Shown here: positions 7,112 to 12,184 of the stretch, piece after piece | Layout of the letters: every line of letters begins with the position of its first letter | Numbering within the stretch: the first letter of the stretch is position 1 | Assembly: GCA_021817875.1 (NCBI GenBank) | Contig: JAKAFQ010000039.1 | Coordinates: 1-13,743, forward strand | Source: Pseudomonadota bacterium | GTDB taxonomy: Bacteria > Pseudomonadota > Gammaproteobacteria > Steroidobacterales > Steroidobacteraceae | Length of the DNA stretch: 13,743 bases | Reading direction: 5' to 3' | Notes under the pieces: generated by a model | What the model was told of the DNA's origin: nothing | Databases searched by the model: none | Seen by the model: only the letters and a program-made list of their open reading frames with translations | Translations under genes and position numbers: made by a program

Positions 7112-7127
7112 TTGCCTCTATTGGCAA
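7112..7127. promoter_or_regulatory. Dyad TTGCC-N6-GGCAA in the DUF3604/regulator divergent region
   Basis: Perfect 5-bp arms separated by six bases lie 116 bp upstream of the DUF3604 ATG on one side and about 140 bp from the regulator start on the other. The 5-6-5 geometry is that of CRP-family sites, but the half-site differs from the TGTCR motif. It could be an operator for the same or another regulator, or chance. Confidence 0.3.
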
Positions 7128-7225
7128 ATGCGGAACAGGCACTTGCCGAGTCGTGCAGCGCGTTCATAGCCCGCATTGATCCTCGAGCGCCATCGGTATT
7201 TCAGCAGAGCCGGAGTAGATCCGTC

Positions 7226-7241
7226 TGTCAGCCAGCCGACA
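7226..7241. promoter_or_regulatory. Candidate CRP/CooA-type operator C upstream of the regulator
   Basis: The site reads TGTCA-GCCAGC-CGACA, identical in both half-sites and spacing to the CooA operator described in Rhodospirillum rubrum (TGTCA-N6-CGACA). It lies 28 bp before the preferred GTG start of the CRP-family gene. This is too close for class II activation of that gene, so repression of its own gene or action on the divergent DUF3604 gene is more plausible. The extended site 7222-7244 matches the inverse of 2951-2973 at 22 of 23 bases. Confidence 0.65.
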
Positions 7242-7269
7242 TCGACCCGTGCCAGATGAAAGGACCCTC

Positions 7270-8007
7270 GTGAATCGTGCAAGGCCAAGCAAAGCGCTTG
7301 TGCGACGGACCGCGCCGAGGGTTCGGACACAACCGACCGCGCCATCGAATTTTCTGGCGCAGCTAGAAAAAGCCGACTTGGCGGATCTGCAGGCGATCGG
7401 TGTCGTCAAGCGCTTTTCCCGAGGCGAGTACGTCTTTCGCGCGGGCGCGCCGGGCAACAATGTCTATTTTCTACGAAGCGGCAAAGTCAAGATTTACCAG
7501 CTGTCGCCCGCCGGCCGCGCCGTGATCCTGTGGTTCTGCTTTGAAGGGGAAATATTTGGTCTCGCCGAGGTGGCGCGAGGCGGCGGACGAGTGGTGAGTG
7601 CTCAAGCCTGCGACGCCTCGGAGGTAATCGCAGCTCCCCAAGACAAGTTCAGAGAATTTCTACTCAGTCACCCAAGGAGCGCCTTGTTGTGCATGGAGGT
7701 ATTGGCCTCGCGCATGCGCATCCTTGGAGAGATCTTCGTGAACTTGGTGTCAGACGACGTCAACACGCGGCTCGCGAAGCTCATTCTGCGCTTGGGGGCG
7801 CGCTACGGCAGGCGCATAGGCAAGGACATCGTGCTCAACATTCCGCTCACGCACCAAGAGATTGCGGATATGGTCGGGACGACGCGTCAGACCGTCACAA
7901 GCAGCCTGAACGCCCTCAAGCGGCAGGGCGTGCTCAGCATAGACAACCACCTCATCCGCATCGAGAGCCAAGAGGTTTTGAACGAATTGTCGGGCGACGG
8001 TACATAG
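7270..8007 (+). CDS. CRP/FNR-family transcriptional regulator with CooA-like recognition helix
   Basis: From GTG 7270 the product has 245 residues: a cyclic-nucleotide-binding-type beta-roll (about 28-140; RGEYVFRAGAPGNNVYFLRSGKVKIY), a dimerisation helix (about 140-165) and a winged HTH (192-222; LTHQEIADMVGTTRQTVTSSL). AAAGGA at 7259-7264, five bases upstream, favours GTG 7270; GTG 7249 would add seven residues. R206, Q207 and S211 align with E. coli CRP R180, E181 and R185; CooA also has R-Q-T there. The N-terminus has no FNR cysteine cluster. The CooA ligands Cys75 and His77 are not conserved (GEIFGLAEV), and the CRP cAMP-contact Arg-Ser pair is Arg-Val (GRVVSAQ), so neither haem/CO nor cAMP sensing is supported. 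C90, C114 and C141 are the only cysteines. Likely targets are its own region, the DASS permease and perhaps the anSME and DUF3604 genes. Confidence 0.9.
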   Translation: MNRARPSKALVRRTAPRVRTQPTAPSNFLAQLEKADLADLQAIGVVKRFSRGEYVFRAGAPGNNVYFLRSGKVKIYQLSPAGRAVILWFCFEGEIFGLAEVARGGGRVVSAQACDASEVIAAPQDKFREFLLSHPRSALLCMEVLASRMRILGEIFVNLVSDDVNTRLAKLILRLGARYGRRIGKDIVLNIPLTHQEIADMVGTTRQTVTSSLNALKRQGVLSIDNHLIRIESQEVLNELSGDGT

Positions 8008-8100
8008 ATCTGAGGCATGGGCGATATGTGGAAAATCTGCTCTGCGCGTTCAGCCATGCACTATAGGCTGAGAGTCCATTAGCTCGAGCAGCTCCATCCC

Positions 8101-8260
8101 GTGGAGTTGACCCGGTTTCGTGGACACCTCAACCTTGCAGAGAAAGGAGTCCACGATGCCAGCAACCAAGCCGCCGTACCCGGCGCAATTCCGGCAACAG
8201 ATGTTCGAATTGGTGGAAGCCGGGCGCAAGCCCGCCGAGCTGCAGCGCTTTTCCAGATGA
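8101..8260 (+). mobile_element. Left-end remnant of an IS3-type insertion sequence
   Basis: A terminal-like sequence, TTGACCCGGTTTCGTGGACAC (8107-8127), resembles the outer end of IS3-family elements. It is followed by a short leader with a hairpin (GTGGAC 8120-8125 with GTCCAC 8149-8154), a GGAG ribosome binding site, and the start of an orfA-like gene. Similarity stops at about 8248. The rest of the transposase, orfB and the right end are absent, so the element is dead. The left boundary near 8100 is approximate and no target duplication was found. Confidence 0.65.
8156..8260 (+). pseudogene. Truncated IS3-family transposase OrfA, N-terminal 31 codons
   Basis: ATG 8156 opens a 34-codon frame. 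The first 31 residues (MPATKPPYPAQFRQQMFELV then EAGRKPAELQR) have the typical start of IS3/IS911-group OrfA proteins, which carry a helix-turn-helix beginning K-x-x-Y-x-x-F-R-x-x-x-V-x-L. After Arg31 the frame runs into unrelated sequence and stops at TGA 8258-8260. Only part of the first DNA-binding helices would be made, so no function is expected. Confidence 0.65.
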
Positions 8261-8322
8261 AGTATGGACTGGGGATGCCGAATTCCGCACGCTATGCCCT
8301 TGACGCTGGAAGCATATTCGCT

Positions 8323-8336
8323 GGCACGATAGTGCC
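8323..8336. repeat. Short palindrome GGCAC-GATA-GTGCC upstream of the PAP2 gene
   Basis: Perfect 5-bp arms surround a 4-base centre, 40 bp before the PAP2 start and 18 bp after a TTGACG hexamer (8300-8305). It could be an operator overlapping the promoter of that gene, but no good -10 element is placed properly, so the role is open. Confidence 0.3.
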
Positions 8337-8375
8337 GAGCGCGCGCGGCTTGGCGCGAACCCCGCAGGCGATCCG

Positions 8376-8987
8376 ATGACGCTCAATCAACTCGATGTTC
8401 TTGCATTTGAGCGGCTCGATGCCGCAGCCGGCCTCGCGGGTTGGCACCTCGAGGCCGCGACGTTGCTTGCCGAGTGGCTGGTATACCTCGTTCCGATCGC
8501 CCTGGTTGCGCTGTGGCTGTCCGGATCAGGCGCCGCACGGGTGGCGGCGGTCAGGGCGGCAATCACTGGCGCGACGGCGCTGCTCTTCAACCAGGCGATA
8601 GGATTGGTGTGGGATCGTCCGCGACCATTGGTCCTGGGACTCGGGCATGCATTCCTGAAGCACGCTGCGGACGCTTCCTTCCCGAGCGACCACGTGACCA
8701 TTCTCGCTGCCACCGGGATCGCCCTGTGGATCGCCTCCTCCCGAGCCGTACGCAACGTGGGAATCACGTTGACCGCTGCCGCGCTCGTGGCGGGCTGGGC
8801 TCGGGTCTTCCTTGGAATCCATTACCCCGGCGATGCGCTTGGAGCGCTCGCAATCGCGGCACTGATCGGTGCGGCATTCGGTACAGCGCCGGGGCAGAGC
8901 GGCTGCGCACGGCTCACCCTGCGCCTCGAGGACGCGTATCGCCGCTTGCTTGCGCGAGCGATCGCGCGTGGATGGCTACGCGCGTGA
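8376..8987 (+). CDS. Undecaprenyl-diphosphatase, BcrC-type PAP2 family
   Basis: The 203-residue inner-membrane protein has five to six hydrophobic segments. It should dephosphorylate undecaprenyl pyrophosphate at the periplasmic face to recycle the lipid carrier for peptidoglycan and other polysaccharides; this activity can also give bacitracin tolerance. The three acid-phosphatase motifs are visible: LVWDRPRP (77-84), the BcrC-typical stretch HAADASFPSDH with P103-S104-D105-H106, and ARVFLGIHYPGD with R143, H149 and D153. The first motif lacks the canonical Lys, as in other BcrC-like members. ATG 8376 has only a weak ribosome binding site. The decayed IS end lies 116 bp upstream and may have replaced its original upstream region. 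Confidence 0.85.
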   Translation: MTLNQLDVLAFERLDAAAGLAGWHLEAATLLAEWLVYLVPIALVALWLSGSGAARVAAVRAAITGATALLFNQAIGLVWDRPRPLVLGLGHAFLKHAADASFPSDHVTILAATGIALWIASSRAVRNVGITLTAAALVAGWARVFLGIHYPGDALGALAIAALIGAAFGTAPGQSGCARLTLRLEDAYRRLLARAIARGWLRA

Positions 8988-9008
8988 CGTAGGCGCACCG
9001 CGTTCGCC

Positions 9009-9974
9009 TCAGGAGTAACGCTTCAGGCAGGCCAGAGCCTCGGCGGCGATGCGCTCGACGATGGCACCCGCAGGCTCGATCGCATGGACCAGCCCGGCTG
9101 CCTCGCCGAACCAAACCGCGGTGTTCTCGGGGTCGCCTTCGGCAAAGGCTTTTCGATAGCGGGGACCTTCCACCGAGACGTTCTTTTCCAGCTCGTCCTC
9201 CCGGCCGTGCCACCGGCTGGTGAAGGCGTTGCGGCGAATGCGAGCCGTGAACTCCTTGGGCCATGGAATCTGGCGGGCGATGTCCGCGACGCGGGTGCGG
9301 ACCGTCCCGTCGCCGTCGGTCTCGACGATGGCCTCGTGATGTCGCGCGTGGACGAGCGCCTCCTTCGATGCCCAGAAGCGGGTTCCCATCAGCACGCCAT
9401 CGGCGCCGAGCATCAGCGCAGCCGCCAAGCCTCGGCCATCCGCAATGCCGCCAGCCGCCAGGAGCAGCGTGTCGGGAGCGTGGGTCCTGATGTAGTCGGC
9501 TGCCTCGGGAACGAAGGTGATTGCGCCTCGCAATGCGCCGTGTCCGCCGGCTTCCGCTCCTTGAGCGACGACGGCATTGGCACCGACGTCGACGGCATCC
9601 ATGACGTGCTCCATGTTCTGGCATTGACAGATCAGCTTGGCTCTTGCCGCGCGAATCTCGGCCACGAACGGCCTGGGGTCGCCGAACGAGAGCATGACGG
9701 CCGCGGGCCTGTGCTTCAGAACATTCGTGAGCAGGGAGGGCGACTTGCGCAACGACCAGGTGATGAAGCCGACCCCGACGCTATGCCCGCGGGCCGCTTC
9801 GAACTGTTCCTCGAGCCAGCTCGGATCGCCGTAGCCTCCACCGATCAAGCCCAGCCCTCCGCTGCGACTGACGGCAGCTGCGAGTTGTCCGCCTCCGGCA
9901 AAGGCCATGGGCGCCGAGAGGATGGGGTACCTGAGGTTCCACGATCGGGTCAAACGGGTCATTAGCGTAGTCAT
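9009..9974 (-). CDS. Nitronate monooxygenase family protein (FMN-dependent, 2-nitropropane dioxygenase-like)
   Basis: The 321-residue cytoplasmic flavoprotein has a TIM-barrel sequence. YPILSAPMAFAGGGQLAAAVS (16-36) forms the first strand and FMN-site loop, GLGLIGGGY follows, and QGAEAGGHG (138-146) carries H145, the catalytic-base position of the family. LLLAAGGIADGRGLAAALMLGADGVLMGTRF forms the phosphate-binding strands. Family members oxidise alkyl nitronates such as propionate-3-nitronate to aldehyde and nitrite, though many homologues are uncharacterised. The start ATG 9974 has GAGG six bases upstream. It is the only intact gene in its immediate neighbourhood: the downstream gene is convergent, and the sequence upstream is a pagL remnant. 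Confidence 0.88.
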   Translation of the reverse strand: MTTLMTRLTRSWNLRYPILSAPMAFAGGGQLAAAVSRSGGLGLIGGGYGDPSWLEEQFEAARGHSVGVGFITWSLRKSPSLLTNVLKHRPAAVMLSFGDPRPFVAEIRAARAKLICQCQNMEHVMDAVDVGANAVVAQGAEAGGHGALRGAITFVPEAADYIRTHAPDTLLLAAGGIADGRGLAAALMLGADGVLMGTRFWASKEALVHARHHEAIVETDGDGTVRTRVADIARQIPWPKEFTARIRRNAFTSRWHGREDELEKNVSVEGPRYRKAFAEGDPENTAVWFGEAAGLVHAIEPAGAIVERIAAEALACLKRYS

Positions 9975-10061
9975 GCGGTGCCTCTGTTATTGTGTACGCC
10001 GACCCAATGTAGCCGATTTGTAGCTGATTCAGGGCCGCGTCCCGCGGCGCGTCGACCCCGC

Positions 10062-10250
10062 CTAGAACCAGTAGCCCAGGCGCAGCTCGAGGAAATGGAT
10101 CCCGTTGTTTGGCCGCTTGATCCCGGCGTTCGAGAAGTGCCGCGCCCGCAGGGACAAGTCGTAGGCCCAGCGCGGCGCGAACCGCACGCCCACGCCGAGG
10201 AAGTCGCCGAACTGAAAGCGGGTGCTGAAGCGCCGCTCTGCGCCGCCTAA
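10062..10250 (-). pseudogene. pagL: 5'-truncated lipid A 3-O-deacylase (PagL-like), C-terminal 62 codons
   Basis: On the minus strand, the frame ending at TAG 10062-10064 encodes RFSTRFQFGDFLGVGVRF, then YDLSLRARHFSNAGIKRPNN and a tail LRLGYWF ending in Phe, as outer-membrane barrels do. This is the C-terminal third of PagL, the outer-membrane enzyme that removes the 3-linked acyl chain of lipid A. The H-x-S-N motif is present (His codon 10137-10139), with the later conserved Asn ten residues on. The position of the P. aeruginosa catalytic Glu140 (His+14) is His here, with a Glu at +17. The N-terminal two thirds are missing. In frame upstream there is no start codon before a stop near 10302, and that stretch belongs to the PA2779-family gene, whose stop codon lies at the junction. 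Confidence 0.7.
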
Positions 10251-10618
10251 GCAGCAGCGGCTGCGACGAGAATCGCGACCAGCAGGATGACGATCAGGTC
10301 GTTATCGCTGATGCTGTTGAGCAGCCGCCCGCCGGCCGGAAGCGAGTCGATCCTCCCGGCGAGCGCGTGGACCTCCTGGTCGCTGAGGGCCGCGACGCGC
10401 TCCTGGGCGAAGAGGCTCTTGACTCCGAGCGCCTCGAGCTTGCGCTTCACGTCCGCGCGGTCGAGGAAGGCCTGAACCTTCAGCCTGTCCGCGACGGACT
10501 GATTCCTCGCCGCGACCTGCCGGGCGGAAATCATCCCGGCCTGCGCGACCGACGGCTGAAGACACAACGCGGCGGTCATTACGGCGGCGAACAGCGAACT
10601 GGAGAAATTCGCTTTCAT
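10247..10618 (-). CDS. PA2779-family secreted/membrane protein
   Basis: The 123-residue product begins with a signal sequence (1-27, ending AVAQAG-like: SVAQAGMIS). A helical middle segment rich in Lys, Arg, Leu and Ala follows (RLKVQAFLDRADVKRKLEALG), then ALSDQEVHALAGRIDSLPAGG and a C-terminal hydrophobic segment (NDLIVILLVAILVAAAAA). This order matches the PA2779 family, small envelope proteins of unknown function often found beside a PA2778-type cysteine peptidase, which is not seen here. The start ATG 10618 is set by a strong AAAGGAG five bases upstream (10624-10630 on the plus strand); the frame is open further upstream but lacks any signal sequence there. Its extreme C-terminus abuts the truncated pagL, so the last few alanines could have been altered by the same rearrangement. 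Confidence 0.75.
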   Translation of the reverse strand: MKANFSSSLFAAVMTAALCLQPSVAQAGMISARQVAARNQSVADRLKVQAFLDRADVKRKLEALGVKSLFAQERVAALSDQEVHALAGRIDSLPAGGRLLNSISDNDLIVILLVAILVAAAAA

Positions 10619-10733
10619 GGCGACTCCTTTCCGATCAGGACCAGAGCTGCGAATCGGGATTCGCACGAGCGATTCTGAGCCGCAGCGCGCGATGCGCCAA
10701 GGACATTTTTTCCGGCGCCACTGGGGGAGCATC

Positions 10734-10766
10734 ACCGATCGCTTGCACGGTGCTTGCACGATCGGT
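10734..10766. repeat. Nested repeat: ACCGATCG inverted arms around two GCTTGCACG copies
   Basis: Perfect 8-bp inverted arms (10734-10741 and 10759-10766) enclose two direct copies of GCTTGCACG (10741-10749 and 10752-10760) with an 11-bp period, about one helical turn. It lies in the divergent region between the PA2779-family and glycine-zipper genes, so a shared operator is likely. The protein that binds it is unknown. Confidence 0.5.
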
Positions 10767-10770
10767 CTCT

Positions 10771-10786
10771 GTCGTGCAGTCACGAC
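10771..10786. repeat. Palindrome GTCGTG-CAGT-CACGAC
   Basis: Perfect 6-bp arms with a four-base centre lie five bases after the nested repeat at 10734-10766. It may be part of the same regulatory unit. No run of T follows it on either strand, so it is not a typical terminator. Confidence 0.4.
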
Positions 10787-10822
10787 GATCGCTGGTGGTG
10801 CAGCGCTTCCCACTTGCGCGAT

Positions 10823-10838
10823 TTTCCTAGCGTGGAAA
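10823..10838. repeat. Dyad TTTCC-N6-GGAAA
   Basis: This is the third small dyad in the 285-bp divergent region, with 5-bp arms and a six-base spacer, 66 bp before the glycine-zipper start. It is an AT-rich element in GC-rich surroundings and a possible operator or promoter component. Confidence 0.3.
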
Positions 10839-10903
10839 TTGTCCAACCGAGGTGTCATCGAGGGTCTCGGCGCTGCTCGGTGACATAGTGATGGAGGACG
10901 CCC

Positions 10904-11491
10904 GTGGATCCCATTTCAAGGCGCAGACTGCACCCGCTCGTAGTTGCCGCTTCGGTTTCGGTCATCGTTCTGTCGGCCGTCGGCATCGCCGCGATCACCG
11001 GCTTGCTCCCGGTCTCGCGGGGCGCCTCCGCGCCGGCCGGGCAAGCGCCAGCGAGCGCGCCGACCGCGGCGCAGGCAATTGCTCCAGGGAGAATCGCCGC
11101 GCGCGGGGAACCCGCAGGCTTCCGCACGGAGCCGGTCGCGCGCGCTCAGCCCAGGTGCCTGAATTGCGGGGTGGTGGAATCCGTGCACGCCGTCGAGGTC
11201 AGGGGCCAAGGTACCGGCCTGGGCGCCGTCGCCGGCGGCGTGGTCGGCGCGTTGCTCGGCAATCAGCTGGGCGAGGGCAGCGGCCGGACCGTCATGACGC
11301 TGGCCGGCGCCGCGGGCGGCGCGCTCGCCGGCAATCAGATCGAGAAGAGCGCGCGCACGACCACGCACTGGGATGTCGACGTGCGCCTCGCGGACGGTCG
11401 CACGCGGGTCATCGCGTACAGGACCGAGCCATCGTGGCGCCCCGGCGATCGCGTGCGGATCGTGAACGGCGTGATCGAGCCGCTGGGCTGA
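10904..11491 (+). CDS. Glycine-zipper 2TM-domain envelope protein (SlyB-like)
   Basis: The 195-residue protein has an N-terminal membrane anchor or uncleaved signal (about 12-34: PLVVAASVSVIVLSAVGIAA) and an Ala/Pro-rich linker (40-75). The conserved CLNCGVVESV motif carries C85 and C88. A glycine-zipper pair follows (GLGAVAGGVVGALLGNQLGE and AGAAGGALAGNQIEK, about 105-148), then a beta-rich C-terminus (HWDVDVRLADGRTRVIAY). The order is that of SlyB/Pcp-type proteins, which usually sit in the outer membrane as lipoproteins; here there is no lipobox cysteine, so an inner-membrane or periplasmic location is more likely. GTG 10904 is preceded by GGAGG at 10893-10897, which decides the start. Such proteins are often tied to envelope stress, but nothing here proves it. 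Confidence 0.8.
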   Translation: MDPISRRRLHPLVVAASVSVIVLSAVGIAAITGLLPVSRGASAPAGQAPASAPTAAQAIAPGRIAARGEPAGFRTEPVARAQPRCLNCGVVESVHAVEVRGQGTGLGAVAGGVVGALLGNQLGEGSGRTVMTLAGAAGGALAGNQIEKSARTTTHWDVDVRLADGRTRVIAYRTEPSWRPGDRVRIVNGVIEPLG

Positions 11492-11516
11492 CCGCCGCGA
11501 TTCGAAGCGCGGGCGG
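11492..11516 (+). terminator. Possible hairpin after the glycine-zipper gene
   Basis: CCGCCGCG (11492-11499) pairs with CGCGGGCGG (11508-11516) with one bulged base, starting directly after the stop codon. There is no downstream T-run, so intrinsic termination is doubtful; it may only protect the transcript end. Confidence 0.25.
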
Positions 11517-11580
11517 CGCATTGACCGCGCGCCGAGTCCGCAATCTTCCGCGCGGTTAATCGGCCCAGAAATTGCCATTA

Positions 11581-11610
11581 TTGGCTGGGCGCGAGCCGCG
11601 CGGATAGATT
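11581..11610 (+). promoter_or_regulatory. Candidate promoter of the SCP2-like gene
   Basis: TTGGCT (11581-11586) and TAGATT (11605-11610), 18 bases apart, are a fair sigma70-like pair for the gene starting at 11640. A small palindrome, GCCA-TTAT-TGGC (11574-11585), overlaps the -35 element. It is nested inside outer arms CCCAG (11564-11568) and CTGGG (11585-11589), a layout that would suit a repressor site. Confidence 0.3.
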
Positions 11611-11639
11611 GCGAGTCCGTGTCCCTTTGGAGGGGGAAA

Positions 11640-12161
11640 ATGAAGCGATTCTGGATTGGCATGTCCGCAGCGCTGCTCGGATTCGCCGCAGTCGGCGCCG
11701 CTCACGCCGCGCCGGTGCTGATGTCGCCGGACTGGGCGAAGGAGGCCTGCGCCGCCTGGAATGGCGAGACCAAATTGACCGATGGCCTGGTGAAGTCGGG
11801 CTGGGTCGAAAACGACAGGAACCGCGGCTACAAGGTGATCCACATCTACCGGACCGACTGCAAGGACAGCCACCCGGTCGAGCTGCGCATCGCCACCAAG
11901 GGACCGGCGGCGAAATGCGTCTACGGCGGCGCGATCGAGAACGCCAAGCTCGATGGCGGCGCCGACTACCTGATGCACGCGAAGACCGCGCGCTGGGTCC
12001 AGATGGGCAAGGGCGACTACGGCCCGTTCACGGCGATGCTCACCGGCCGGCTCAAGTTCGAAGGCCCGAAGATGGAGGCGATGGCCAACATGGACCCGTT
12101 CGAGCAGTTCCTGCTTCTCGTGGGAAAGGTCCCCTCGGATACCGGCTCCTGTCCGAAGTAG
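11640..12161 (+). CDS. Secreted SCP2-like protein with four cysteines, function unknown
   Basis: From ATG 11640, preceded by a strong GGAGGGGG, the product has 173 residues with a clear signal peptide (1-23, cleavage after AHA). The frame is open 21 bases further upstream, but that would spoil the signal sequence. The mature protein has C37, C74, C93 and C171, which could form two disulfides in the periplasm. The C-terminal half (ADYLMHAKTARWVQMGKGDY, then FTAMLTGRLKFEGPKMEAMA and a hydrophobic helix FEQFLLLVGK) resembles the end of SCP2 sterol/lipid-carrier domains, where a G-K/R-L-K-x-x-G strand precedes the last helix. Inference: a periplasmic lipid- or hydrophobe-binding protein. The assignment is by pattern only. 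Confidence 0.6.
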   Translation: MKRFWIGMSAALLGFAAVGAAHAAPVLMSPDWAKEACAAWNGETKLTDGLVKSGWVENDRNRGYKVIHIYRTDCKDSHPVELRIATKGPAAKCVYGGAIENAKLDGGADYLMHAKTARWVQMGKGDYGPFTAMLTGRLKFEGPKMEAMANMDPFEQFLLLVGKVPSDTGSCPK

Positions 12162-12184
12162 GCGCGTCGCTGCGCCTCGGGCGG

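Noticed and set aside
7270..8007. Identification of the regulator as CooA or RcoM (CO sensor)
   Set aside because: Only the DNA-reading helix matches CooA. The Cys and His haem ligands are not conserved, and there is no PAS domain as in RcoM.
8321..8336. Sigma-54 promoter suggested by CTGGCACGATAGTGCC
   Set aside because: The GG-to-GC spacing is one base short of the -24/-12 consensus and the downstream element is not TTGC. It is better explained as a simple palindrome.
10247..10858. Longer 203-codon start for the PA2779-family protein
   Set aside because: The extra 80 residues have no signal sequence and would bury the real one; a strong ribosome binding site precedes ATG 10618.
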